Shown here in pieces: positions 22,601-32,695 of a stretch of 64,000 bases of DNA. Within the stretch, counting starts at the first letter, position 1; every line of letters begins with the position of its first letter. The notes under the pieces are model-generated. The model was not told the origin of the DNA. It ran no database searches and saw only the letters and a list, made by a program, of their open reading frames with translations. The stretch is taken from contig OW388290.1 in the NCBI GenBank assembly GCA_936450465.1, forward strand, positions 29,129,457 to 29,193,456, read 5' to 3'. Origin of the DNA: Gibbula magus. Lineage: Eukaryota; Mollusca; Gastropoda; Trochida; Trochidae. The translations under genes were made by a program, and so were the position numbers.

Positions 22601-25600
22601 GACTATGAAGGGGCTCTTGCCGTGCTCACTGAAATGGCCTATCTAGCCCAGGAAAGGGGAGGTACTATCACTTCCTAACATCTCAAATCTAAGTGAAAAT
22701 TGTATGAAAATCTGATTACTCAAGCAATGAAATTTAAATCTTAAGAGAGTGACAAGATTTTGTTGACCTTATATCTCCTGTTGACCTTATACTTCCTGTA
22801 TGTATCTCAGGTTCATCAGCCACAGGTAAACCAATAGGTGCGTACTGCGACATTCTGGCCAGGTGTGAGGTGACGAGGGTGCTGCTACTTATGTTGTTAC
22901 AGGTGAGGGGCACCTGTTTACAGGTGGAAATATACTCATGCATGCCAAATCTATCTCAAGTCATAACTCGCGCCAATCCTCGTCGCTGGCTAATTTAAGC
23001 CTTGTTACATTTCATCAACGTTTCTTTGTTAGCATAGCAGCCCATACTTTGAAGTTCAGGTACAGAGCACTAAAAAGTTCATGAAATGCAGCAAAGCTTA
23101 GATAAGCCAGTAATTGAGATTGGCGTGAGTAATGACTTGTGAGAAATTTGATAAGTAGTTTGGTAAAAGGTAATTTTTGTTCCATGCTGGCAAGAATCTA
23201 GGAAAAAAAGTCACAGGAAAAAAAGTAACAGTAAAAAAGTCATGGAAAAAATGTCACAGGAAAAAAGTCAAAAATTTTATTAAAATGCATATAAGTGACT
23301 AATTCTTTCATTATTTTAGTAAATAATCCTTTGATATGCATTTTAAATATTTGTTTGTTGTAAATCCACATATTTTTAGAACCATTTAAGCTTGGATAGT
23401 AAGGTAATTGGCTTTATTGTAATCACAAATTGAGTGTTGTTTTTGTTAATTGCTATGAATAGCCATGAACTGTTGACTTGTGTTGTTTTTGTTAACAGCC
23501 AATCAGTATGTATACTTAGTAGATTGAGAATATCCACTCTAAAATCTTTTGATGTTTTGATTGAGTTCATCTTGTTTTAAGACTGGCTTCTTAGGTGTCT
23601 ATTGTGAGAATAGTGCTATCAATAAAGAGTGTTGAAATGTCCAGAGACAAGTGTATTTTAAGTGTCTATTGTGAGAATAGTGCTATCAATAAAGAGTGTT
23701 GAAATGTCCAGAGACAAGTGTATTTTAAGTGTCTATTGTGAGAATAGTGCTATCAATAAAGAGTGTTGAAATGTCCAGAGACAAGTGTATTTTAAGTGTC
23801 TATTGTGAGAATAGTGCTATCAATAAAGAGTGTTGAAATGTCCAGAGACAAGTGTATTTTAAGTGTCTATTGTGAGAATAGTGCTATCAATAAAGAGTGT
23901 TGAAATGTCCAGAGACAAGTGTATTTTAAGTGTCTATTGTGAGAATAGTGCTATCAATAAAGAGTTTTGAAATGTCTAGAGACAAGTGTATTTTAAGTGT
24001 CTATTGTGAGAATAGTGCTATCAATAAAGAGTGTTGAAATGTCCAGATGATGATGATGTCCAGAGATAAGTAATAAGTCTCTAAAATGTTATTGTTTTAA
24101 TGTATATTGTTATGAGAAATATTGTTTTTATTGACGGCTAATAAAAAGTTGTGACTTTTTTTACCTGTGACTTTTTTTCCTACAGAAATTTGTGACTTTT
24201 TTACCGTGACTTTTTTACCTGTGACTTTTTTTCCGGTCACCGCTGGCAAATATTTTGTTTAATTTAAATAAATCTCTCTTGTTGATTATTTTATACTTTG
24301 AAGGTAGCCAGTTTAAAAATGCTGTTTAAATACCAAATTTAAACTAAAACTGTGCTTGGTAAGATTGAATGTTATAAATTACCAGTTTTCATTTCAAATG
24401 TAGTATATAATGATATTATGTAGTAATGATGTATGATCAATATACTATCGATGTAATAATGGGCATGTGTGATTAGTGATGAAATATATAATAAATATAT
24501 ATATGTATGAAATATATGTCATGTGCAGCCTGCTAGCATGAAGCAACAACAGAAAGGCATGCATGATAAGTGCATCTGTGTGGCCTCGCCGTTATTGAAT
24601 GGCAATTTATTTCAATAACTGTATAAATTCCAATTCATTTAGTTAAATAAAAATCTAATTGGTTGCTATACTGTGTACAAATCAGATTTGCCTTTGACAG
24701 GCAGGATGAACCCATGCACAATGATGATATCAAGGTAATGGGCTTAGGTTACTGAGGATCATCTTCATTGGAGTTATCTCCCTTCCCTGAGGCTGATGCT
24801 TTGTCGTAACATCAAACTGATATTTGGTGTCAGGTTTTAATATCTAATAACAATAAGCGTGTTAAGTTTGAAAGATATTTTATTTTATTTCATTTTCTGA
24901 AAGATATGCTGTTTCATTTTTAAGCCAACACCACAAAGAATTCGACCAGAGCATGCCCAAACCTTGGAGAAATATGCCTGGGAAACTACAGAAGACAACT
25001 TTACAGGTATGGTTTAATCATTATGAACTTATCATCAGATTACAAACAAATTATAAATTATGAGATGTGTATAATTCATCATTTATTACACTCTCGTTGA
25101 AGATACTACTGTTGTGAAATATCGAAATGTTATTCAACACTGTTGTGAAACATTGCACGTGAAAGCGATCGCAGTCGGAACTACTTTCCAGTAGTCACAT
25201 GGCCTTTGGGATCGCACTGGATTTCTTGGGACATGTTTTTTCACACAACATCGTTATGATTAATATTTTACGGACGCTTCTATCACAATTTACCGTCAAT
25301 TAGTATCACTTGGTTGATTCAGAGTTAGTTCCCTTGACATGTTATCTCGCTACGGCTTTCGGGATTTGACCGCCATTTTGCTTCGTCATGCAACTTGACG
25401 TAGCCTTAGTTTACGTAAATTCACAAGGAATAAACGTCATGTTGAACCCGCGTATTATGTGACAGTCATCAGTTGAGTATTATTGCAACTACATTGTAAT
25501 CCTTATAGGTACATTTTGATATTTTCTTTGAATGGTTTTGATTGTTTAGAATGGAAAAAGTTAGCTTCGTGTCGTCATGTAAGTTTTCCAGGTTGTGGAG

Positions 25601-28600
25601 GCATTGTTCATGTCTGTCTGTTGTTACAGAAGATACAATACCAAGATAAATGAATAAAAATGCTTCAAGTTAAGTATCAATGCTGATATAAAATTTTAAC
25701 GTTTGCTATAAATGTCGGAACTCCATTTTCGGCAGTGCTGTTAGCAATATGTGCCGTCAATGTTAACTTCATCGGCAACAAGGACAATGATCCCCGTAAT
25801 TTTGCTAGATAAAACTAGCTGCAGAACTGTATGTAACTTTACTCCCCAGTATTATTGTCATCAGGGTGTTACGGAGCCTATTTTGGCAAAGCAACTGCAG
25901 CTACGTACAGCTGTAACTGGCCTAACTGAATCGCGCTTGAAAACAGTCGCATTCCGATTCCACCTGACGTCATTCATAAGATCTAGTGAGATTAATACGA
26001 TGTTTTTGTTTACTCGCCAATTTGCGCTTTTTAGCTCATCAGGCCATCCGTCCGTAAACTTTTCGCTTTTTCGACTTCTCCTCCAGAACCAATAACTCCA
26101 CAGAGCTGAAATTTTATGTGCAGACTCCTTGGCCAATGGGGATTCTAAATTGTAGATTTCGTGACCCCATGACCCCAAATGGGTTTGGATTGGTGACCCT
26201 GTGACTCCAAATGTGGGTCACAGGGGTCATGATCTAAAACCCATATTATTTTGTTTGTTAACAATGTATTACTTGAGATAACTTAGATATTCAACCTTAG
26301 ATAATAAATCAATGAAATACTGATGAGCTACAGAGCCCATGGCTCTATTTTTATAGTTCAACATAAGGACAATGTAATGAGTGTTTTGAAATTGTATTGA
26401 TCAAAATTGAAACTGTTATTAACGGATATTTGCTTGGTCTATTTTGGTGTTTGGTGAGATGGCGTTATACGTCCATGGTAAGAGATGTATCCCTACGCAC
26501 ATCTACATAAATGAATAGTAAACTTTAATTACATATTTCATTAATTTAGAGCGTGTAATAAATAAAATACTAAACTCCGTCCCGTTTAATAACATATTTA
26601 TGAAACTTGTGGATGGTATTGGTATCTAACTCGCTTTCGTTAAATACCAAAACCATCCACTCTTTTCATAAATAAGTTATTAAACGGGACGTCGTTTAGT
26701 ATTCTCTATTTGCAAAAAAAGATGTTTGACATCAATTTCTGCTTTAGCAAGTTTACTTGCAGAGATGTATCCTAAAACAACTTGTAATTTTTGTGTGAAC
26801 ATTTCATTTTCAACCATTATTTCAGTGCAATATCTTGGAGAAGATCTCTTCCTGCTCCTACAATCTGTTGTGGTAAGTAAATAGTTATGAGATATACCTT
26901 AGAGAATGTGCCTCCAAATGATCAGTTCAGTTCAATTTTTAGCTCATCAGGCCTGAAAGGCCCGATGGGCTTATGGCATGGCATGGTGTCCGGCGTCCGT
27001 CCATCCGTCCGTCCGTCCATCCGTCCATCCGTCCGTAAACTTTTCGCTTTTTCGACTTCTTCTCCAGAGCCAATAACTCCACAGAGCTGAAATTTTATGT
27101 GCAGACTCCTTGGCTAATGGGGATTCTAAATTGTAGATTTCGTGACCCCATGACCACAAATGGGGTCACAGGGGTCACAACCTTAAAAACCTATTTTCAT
27201 CTTCTTCTCCAGTTCCAAAAGGTCTAGAGAGCTGAAAAGTTGTGTGCAGACTCCTTGGCTAATGGGGATTCTAAATTGTAGAGTTCGTGACCCCATGACC
27301 CCAAATGGGGTCACAGGGGTCACATCCTTAAAAACCTATTTTCATCTTCTTCTCAAGTTCCAAAAGGTCTAGAGAGCTGAAATGTTGTGTGCAGACTCCT
27401 TGGCCAATGTGGATTCTAAATTGTAGATTTCGTGAACCCGTGACCCCAAATGGGGTCACAGGGGTCACATCCTTAAAAACCTATTTTCATCTTCTTCTCC
27501 AGTTGCAAAAGGTCTAGAGAGCTGAAAAGTTGTGTGCAGACTCCTTGGCTAATGGGGATTCTAAATTGTAGAGTTAGTGACCCCATGACCCCAAATGGGG
27601 TCATAGGGGTCACATCCTTAAAAACCTATTTTCGTCTTCTTCTCCAGTTCCAAAAGGTCTAGAGAGCTGAAAAGTTGTGTGCAGACTCCTTGGCTAATGG
27701 GGATTCTAAATTGTAGATTTCATGACCCCATGACCCCAAATGGGGTCACAGGGGTCACATCCTTAAAAACCTATTTTCATCTTCTTCTCCAGTTGCAAAA
27801 GGTCTAGAGAGCTGAAAAGTTGTGTGCAGACTCTTTGGCCAATGGGGATTCTAAATTGTAGATTTTGTGACCCTGTGACCCCAATCTAGGTCACGGGTCA
27901 TGACCTAAAAACATATTTTCATCTTCTTCTCCAGTTTATATGTAAAGCTCTAGAAAGGTGAAATGTTGTGTAGAGATTCTTTGGTCAAAGGTGATTCTTA
28001 ATTGTTGGATTAGTGACTGTGTGACTCCAAATGTGGGTCTCAGGGGTCATGATCTAAAACCAATATTATTTTGCTTGTTAACAATGTATTACTTGAGATA
28101 ACTTAGATATTCAACCTTTGATAATAAATCAATAAAACCGTGATGAGCTTCAGAGCCCATGGCTCTATTTTTAATAGCATATGGTAACATCAAGGTCAAT
28201 TGTAGAATATATGTAGCATAACAGTCAGACGCAACTGAGAACTGGAAAAGTATCCAAGTGACGGTATTCGATATTCACTCACTCATAACAGACGGGCAGG
28301 ATAGGGCAGTGGTGAGTGAGTTGTCATCCAATCAAAACGTTTGAGGTTCAAATCCTACAAGGGCTTTACAGTTACGTCTGCTATTGAAAACTGTTCCAGA
28401 TGCAGTAACGTTAGGGTGTAATGTTGCTATTCTAGCAAATCATGAGTTCTTCATTTCACACGTGTGCACCTGTTTGCAGATGGCGTGCCAATCCCGAGAC
28501 CTGGGTTGTCTCCAGGCTCTACAGACGGATCTTTGGCAATTTCTCAACACCGAACAGAACCAGATCCTCCATCTTGTTATACAGGAACTCTCTCATCCTT

Positions 28601-28617
28601 CCGGCGAGGGTGTCTGA
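16673..28617 (+). CDS. F8A1: HAP40, 40-kDa huntingtin-associated protein, complete (12 exons)
   Basis: A helical-repeat (TPR/SNAP-like) partner that binds and stabilises huntingtin and is reported as a Rab5 effector on early endosomes. Exons: 16673-16731, 16964-17010, 17615-17687, 18326-18485, 19289-19357, 19842-19904, 22273-22330, 22599-22661, 22811-22902, 24925-25006, 26826-26872, 28480-28617. They sum to 951 nt, 316 aa plus TGA, and all phases match at GT-AG sites. Similarity to the human protein as I recall it runs end to end: KLRKRFLKKPNV..EQF (exons 1-2), ANGPGEAQALTQAARSFL (exon 4), AASLCLELGNVL (exon 5), GHFQRAAELQ (exon 6), DYEGALAVLTEM (exon 8), RCEVTRVLLLMLLQ (exon 9), PEHAQTLEKYAWE (exon 10), EDLFLLLQSVV (exon 11), LHLVIQELSHPSGEGV-stop (exon 12). 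It is shorter than human (371 aa), mostly because the proline-rich middle is absent. Human F8A genes are intronless, whereas this one is split by 11 introns. Its last exon runs straight into a minisatellite made of its own end. Confidence 0.95.
17337..17457. mobile_element. Short hAT-type MITE in HAP40 intron 2
   Basis: Starts 'tagggctgggacgg' and ends 'cccagcccta'. Flanking octamers 'aaacagtg' and 'gaacaatg' agree at 6 of 8 bases, an eroded 8-bp target duplication. The longer sibling at 48070-48456 has an exact one. Confidence 0.75.
17743..18173. mobile_element. TTAA-flanked MITE (family 'aagga(g/a)..ttctatc'), HAP40 intron 3
   Basis: Flanked by TTAA (17739-17742 and 18174-18177). The ends are 'aaggaggattctatcgggg' and 'gatagaactttccct', giving ~15-bp inverted ends. 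Other copies are 51936-52343, a fragment near 49843-50000, and the ORF-bearing member at 30335-30872 in inverted orientation. The internal stretch 'aacgaaattcgagaggatat' and 'cctgtttacacatatatg' is shared. TTAA targeting suggests piggyBac mobilisation. Confidence 0.8.
18952..19138. mobile_element. Palindromic MITE, ~55 bp arms, HAP40 intron 4
   Basis: 'aagtcagaactcatg..tctatcatttccttatttaagcc' is mirrored by 'cagtgatagataaaggcatgagttagttctgactt'. Same family as 22957-23139, with partial relatives at 15893-16015 and 2820-2945. Confidence 0.75.
20156..22192. mobile_element. Tandem-core element with four 433-bp units, HAP40 intron 6
   Basis: The element opens with a palindrome 'agcagctccgac-tta-gtcggagctgct', then 'gtcgccgccgccgccgg', then about four units of 433 bp, and ends near 'ttcggagctgctctgc..'. 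The word 'tgattgtgtgacc' or its variant recurs at 20605, 21038, 21471 and 21904 (steps of 433). The two middle units are almost identical and the outer ones diverged. Each unit carries several 'gtcaaggtcac' words. No coding capacity was recognised. The plan resembles the bivalve pearl-type (Helitron-related) tandem-core elements, which is an inference. Confidence 0.8.
22957..23139. mobile_element. Palindromic MITE, HAP40 intron 9
   Basis: 'caagtcataactcgcgccaatc' is mirrored by 'gattggcgtgagtaatgacttg', with inner arms 'ctggctaatttaagcc' and 'gcttagataagccag'. Same family as 18952-19138. Confidence 0.75.
23203..24242. mobile_element. Element with inverted 'gtcacagg-aaaaaa' arrays flanking a minisatellite
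   Basis: The left end (23203-23275) is four to five iterations of 'aaaaaagtcacagg' variants. The right end (24148-24242) is the same array inverted, 'cctgtgactttttt'. Between them lie AT-rich sequence and the 67-bp minisatellite at 23595-24048. It lies in HAP40 intron 9. No transposase and no clear target duplication were found, so calling it one mobile element rests on the inverted ends. Confidence 0.6.
23595..24048. repeat. 67-bp minisatellite, 7 copies
   Basis: The unit beginning 'gtgtctattgtgagaatagt' starts at 23595, 23662, 23729, 23796, 23863, 23930 and 23997 (last copy partial). The copies are almost identical (one has 'gttttg' and 'gtctag' variants), implying very recent expansion. 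Confidence 0.95.
26028..26345. mobile_element. Tandem-core element, single-unit copy
   Basis: Starts 'ttttagctcatcaggcc', followed by 'atccgtccgtaaacttttcg', one unit ('cagactccttggccaatggg', 'gaccccatgaccccaaatg') and the ending 'tgatgagct.cagagcccatggctctattttta'. The ends match the multi-unit copy at 26939-28172, so the two differ chiefly in core copy number. Confidence 0.75.
26566..26703. mobile_element. Foldback MITE, ~60 bp arms
   Basis: 'aatactaaac..cgtcccgtttaataac' pairs with 'gttattaaacgggacgtcgtttagtatt'. Inner arms 'ggatggtattggta' and 'taccaaaaccatcc' also pair. Confidence 0.8.
26939..28172. mobile_element. Tandem-core element with seven ~145-bp units, HAP40 intron 11
   Basis: Opens 'tttttagctcatcaggcc' with a hairpin (tcatcaggcc/ggcccgatggg), then '(gtccgtccatcc)n' near 26995-27040, then units in which 'cagactcctt' recurs at 27102, 27247, 27392, 27537, 27682 and 27827 (steps of 145) plus a diverged seventh. 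It ends 'tgatgagcttcagagcccatggctctattttta'. Reverse-complement fragments of the unit occur at 62800-63060 and 63590-63670. Confidence 0.85.
28290..28372 (+). mobile_element. tRNA-derived SINE fragment (low confidence)
   Basis: Contains 'tagggcagtgg' (A-box-like) and 'ggttcaaatcc' (a good pol III B box) about 35 bp apart, without a cloverleaf. It lies in HAP40 intron 11, ~110 bp before the exon 12 acceptor. Confidence 0.4.
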
Positions 28618-29785
28618 GACATCTAGTTGAGTTATCTGGGAACAGTTATACAGGAACTCTCTCATCCTTCCGGGGAGGGTGTCTGAGACACCTGAGTTAT
28701 CTGGGAACAGTTATACAGGAACTCTCTCATCCTTCCGGGGAGGGTGTCTGAGACACCTGAGTTATCTGGGAACAGTTATACAGGAACTCTCTCATCCTTC
28801 CGGGGAGGGTGTCTGAGGCTCATGAGTTATCTGGGAACAGTTACACAGGAACTCTCTCATCCTTCCGGGGAGGGTGTCTGAGGCTCATGGGTTATCTGGG
28901 AACAGTTATACAGGAACTCTCTCATCCTTCCGGGGAGGGTGTCTGAGGCACCTGACTGAGTTATCTGGGAACAGTTATGCAGGGACTCTCTCATCCTTCC
29001 GGGGAGGGTGTCTGAGACACCTGAGTTATCTGGGAACAGTTATACAGGAACTCTCTCATCCTTCCGGGGAGGGTGTCTGAGGCACCTGACTGAGTTATCT
29101 GGGAACAGTTATACAGGAACTCTCTCATCCTTCCGGGGAGGGTGTCTGAGGCACCTGACTGAGTTATCTGGGAACAGTTATGCAGGGACTCTCTCATCCT
29201 TCCGGGGAGGGTGTCTGAGACACCTGAGTTATCTGGGAACAGTTATACAGGAACTCTCTCATCCTTCCGGGGAGGGTGTCTGAGGCACCTGACTGAGTTA
29301 TCTGGGAACAGTTATGCAGGGACTCTCTCATCCTTCCGGGGAGGGTGTCTGAGACACCTGAGTTATCTGGGAACAGTTATACAGGGACTCTCTCATCCTT
29401 CCGGGAGGGTGTCTGAGGCTCATGAGTTATCTGGGAACAGTTATACAGGAACTCTCTCATCCTTCCGGGAGGGTGTCTGAGGCTCATGAGTTATCTGGGA
29501 ACAGTTATACAGGAACTCTCTCATCCTTCCGGGGAGGGTGTCTGAGGCTCATGAGTTATCTGGGAACAGTTATACAGGGACTCTCTCATCCTTCCGGGAG
29601 GGTGTCTGAGGCTCATGAGTTATTTGGGAACAGTTATACAGGAACTCTCTCATCCTTCCGGGGAGGGTGTCTGAGGCACCTGACTGAGTTATCTGGGAAC
29701 AGTTACACAGGAACTCTCTCATCTTTCTGGGGAGGGTGTCTGAGGCACCTGACGGAGTTATCTGGGAACAGTTATACAGTGGGCA
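28581..29785 (+). repeat. Minisatellite derived from the HAP40 coding end, ~65 bp x 18
   Basis: The first copy is the authentic end of exon 12 ('ggaactctctcatccttccg' then GGCGAGGGTGTC-TGA). Seventeen more copies follow with unit lengths of about 61-69 bp, each keeping the codons for ELSHPSG(E)GV and the TGA, joined by 'gttatctgggaacagttatacag'. Variants ('cacctgactgag', 'ctcatgag', gggg versus ggg) form higher-order blocks, so amplification had several rounds. In another frame the units read open as GNSYTGTLSSFRGGCLRHL. I regard that as chance, because it has no start context. The array would lie in the 3' UTR of the HAP40 transcript. Confidence 0.95.
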
Positions 29786-30120
29786 CATATACAAATTTGT
29801 GAGCAAACTTTATTGAGAACCTCCTTACTCTTAAACAGATTCTCTTGTTCCTCAGGGCAGGGTCTTAAGTGATGTTTTAAGTTAATTGTGATCCCTGTAA
29901 CCATGGCAACCTCCTGACAAGGGTCAGATCAAAATCATGGATTATTTGATGTAAGACATACTGTTGATATGAAAGTTGTCAAATGTAACATTCCTTAATT
30001 TCTGTTTGTTGTGAAAGTTTGTGATGTATGTTCTATTTATTTATAATAACTCATCTGACAGTGTTGTGTTTATGATTGTCCTATTTGTGATAGACGCATT
30101 TGTATTGTAAATTGATTGTT

Positions 30121-30126
30121 AATAAA
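30121..30126 (+). terminator. Polyadenylation signal AATAAA, likely HAP40
   Basis: First clear plus-strand AATAAA downstream of the minisatellite, 1.5 kb after the stop codon, in AT-rich context. Cleavage would be expected 10-30 bp later. Confidence 0.5.
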
Positions 30127-30334
30127 AGTATAAATCATGGTCTCGTTTATTTAATTCCGAATTCTCCAAATCTTTGAAAGGCTTATTCAGAAGTAGAGTA
30201 GCTGATTTCAACTTCTACGTTGTTATGAACAAATTACAGAGAATGTCCCCGCGAGGAATATTTGTGAAAATAATCTCATTATTTGATGTTAAACGGGCAG
30301 CTTATTTTCGCAAAGATTCTACTAAGGTGGTTAA

Positions 30335-30872
30335 AGGGAGATGTCTCTAGCTGTCATAGTGCATAAGCTAACCCATGATGTAAGGGGCGTGAGTGATGTC
30401 ATTTGTTATGTTATAAGCGACACTGTCATAAGGTGGCGGCCATATTGTTGCGTTCAGCAGTTTGCATTCTATCAAATGTTTTTGTAGTTTTGCAGTAATC
30501 TTTTGAATCATGGCACATACAAGTACGGAGGAGGTTTTCAGAATAGAAGACTGGGCAGCAACAAATGAAATATCCGTTTGTACGTTAAAAATTCTTGAAG
30601 GTGAAGAAATCTTGACACCAAGGTCGTTGAGACTTTTGACGGTTAGTGATATTCAGGAACTAAAATTGCCCTATATTGTACCTAATATTTTCAACCTTTT
30701 AACATCTAGACATACACTGATAGAGTATTCACATAGTAATATAAATTCATCAACATATTACTATCTTTCAATTTGACTGTGTTTTAATAATGTATTAATA
30801 ACATATATGTGTAAACAGGAGTATCCTCTCGAATTTCCTTTCTTCAAAAAATACCCAGATAGAACTCTCCTT
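30335..30872. mobile_element. TTAA-flanked element carrying a small ORF
   Basis: Flanked by TTAA (30331-30334 and 30873-30876). The right end, read on the minus strand, is 'aaggagagttctatctgggt' and continues with 'ggaaattcgagaggatactc', 'cctgtttacacatatatg' and 'aaaacacagtcaaattgaaag', matching the MITE at 17743 base for base over long stretches. The left end begins 'agggaga'. The middle (~30400-30720) is not in the other copies and contains the ORF at 30510. Confidence 0.75.
30510..30776 (+). CDS. Small ORF, possible SAM-like domain, inside the TTAA element
   Basis: 88 codons from ATG 30510 (MAHTSTEEVFRIEDWAATN...). Residues about 8-55 show a pattern like SAM-type helical domains: 'W' near residue 14, 'TLKILEGEEI', 'SLRLLTVSDIQELKLP'. 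Similar N-terminal modules occur in uncharacterised invertebrate proteins as I recall, but I cannot name the family. From about residue 70 the frame runs into sequence shared with the non-coding MITE, so the natural coding part is probably 30510-30720, either a captured exon or the 5' piece of a longer element gene. No promoter evidence. Could be chance, but composition and the domain-like pattern argue against that. Confidence 0.35.
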   Translation: MAHTSTEEVFRIEDWAATNEISVCTLKILEGEEILTPRSLRLLTVSDIQELKLPYIVPNIFNLLTSRHTLIEYSHSNINSSTYYYLSI

Positions 30873-30879
30873 TTAAGGC

Positions 30880-32690
30880 ATATGTTAATTTTCAGAAAGA
30901 TTGATAAAATTGTGGGAGGAGTTGATTATACAATAATAATAATATCCATTTAACTTTTCATTCAATGCTCATTGGCGGAACATTATTACTCTGAAGGAAT
31001 TGTTTTGTTTGATGCCGCTACTAAGTACCTATTTGTATAGCTGGGGGGATTGAGAGCAATTTGGATTAAGTACCTTGACCAGGAAGACAAAGAAGTATGA
31101 GACCCAGGTCATAAAGTTTGGTGTCTCCATCCAGATTCGAAACCAGACCTTTGATGTGAGAGGCCAGCATGTCAACCAATACACCGCTGTGCTCCAAACA
31201 AGTACCACTTTTCGACTGACAAGGTTGGAGGGTCTGACTTGAATCATCATAAGCGACAGGGGATATTTCCATGTTGGTGGCAAACATTTGTCATATTCAA
31301 TGATAACAAATCAAACAATATCATTTGTAACTTTTATTCGTAATTGTCAAATATTTAAAAAATAACAACGATAAATATTGGATGCTATTCCATATTTGAT
31401 TTCGATCAGAAAGAACATTCTACACAAATGCTTAGTATCCTCATTCATCACATTATTATCAAGAGACTACATATGCACATAACTGTATTTAGTAATTTTA
31501 AAATGTCAGAGTTGTGTAGAACATTTTAAGAAGACATACGATTGCCTTACAATTTGATATGCACATGAATATGCTTGAATAATTTGCTGTTCATAATTTC
31601 AGCATAAGGGTGAATATTGAAAAGCAAGAAATTGATAGAGAAATTTAATATGGTATACAATAAGGTAGAAAGTTAAAAACGGTTCAGTGAATTAGAAAAA
31701 AATATTCTTAAAACATCCCATTTATTTAAGTAATGAAAGAGGATAAGAATGGAATATGATGTTTGTGTAAAGGTTTGAAGAATATTATATTATCTGATAA
31801 TAAACAAAATTATTCTTTTAAATGCTTTAAATGCCCTTCAAACAAACTGGCTTCTGAAATTTGGGTTATTCTTCACACTGTTATAGGTTTTACTTCACAT
31901 ACAATTAAATATTATTATCATCATCATCATCATCACCATCATCCCTGCCATTTTCAGCGACATACATCATCAGAAGACAGCCTTCAACATATATCTAAAG
32001 TTCAAAAAGGTTGCGACTAAAGTCTTTCTTTTCTGTTCAGGTAATGTAATGCTCTATAAATGGCAAAGGCAAATTGGCAAGGGAGGGAATTATACATTTA
32101 TATAATCACATCAAGAACTTTTCAATATTTGATGGAATGTTTTCCTTGAATCCAGGAAAGGCTTGGACATTTGTTACGGTATTTATACCCCGACTATGAA
32201 GGAGTCAGGTATTATATATATCTAGCGATCAGCATGTCAGCATGACCTGCCATCAGTCACTTTTTTGTTGCACTTATAACTCTGATAATATCAAGTTCAA
32301 AAGTTAGTGGCAAACGTAAACTCTATGATTTTAATTTTTGTGCTTTTCATGGAAATATTACTTGAATAATGACTCTATGAGAAAGTCATTTTGTCTGAAA
32401 CATATCTCAACTATAGATATCGGCTTGTCCACCAGATTGTGCTATTTATAACATGCAATAAATCTGACTTTTTCAGAACTACAAATTAATACATAAAAAT
32501 GATTAAAAATGTCATGACTAGATATATGACCTTTTTGTTTTGCTTTATGTCTTGTGAATGAAGCATAAAAAATATATAATGAAATTATTATGACTTCAAC
32601 AAATTCATACCAACACGTTTATAAATGCAAATCAACGACAAACAGAGGGGGTATTTTTGTCAAGACAGGGATATTACTCTTTGTAAATAT
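30880..32690. other. Intergenic between HAP40 and MBOAT7 (3' ends)
   Basis: AT-rich. No gene recognised. There is a short (atc)n run at about 31914-31935 and a weak tRNA-like B box on the minus strand near 31130-31145. Frames here (for example 31763-32020, 32625-32825) look like chance. Confidence 0.5.
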
Positions 32691-32695
32691 ATTAA

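Larger units (their letters stand above)
25007..26825. other. HAP40 intron 10: contents
   Basis: 1.8 kb. No coding region recognised. It holds a short tandem-core element at 26028-26345 and a foldback MITE at 26566-26703. The remainder (25007-26027) shows nothing I can name. Confidence 0.5.

Noticed and set aside
23595..24048. CRISPR-like regular spacing
   Set aside because: The units are contiguous tandem copies without variable spacers, and the genome is eukaryotic.
28874..29806. Open frames across the HAP40 minisatellite on both strands
   Set aside because: Unit length happens to keep other frames open. No start context, and the parent frame of the unit is HAP40 with its stop.
31115..31210. 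Minus-strand tRNA-like stretch with 'ggtttcgaatc'
   Set aside because: Only a weak B box; no convincing A box or family match.
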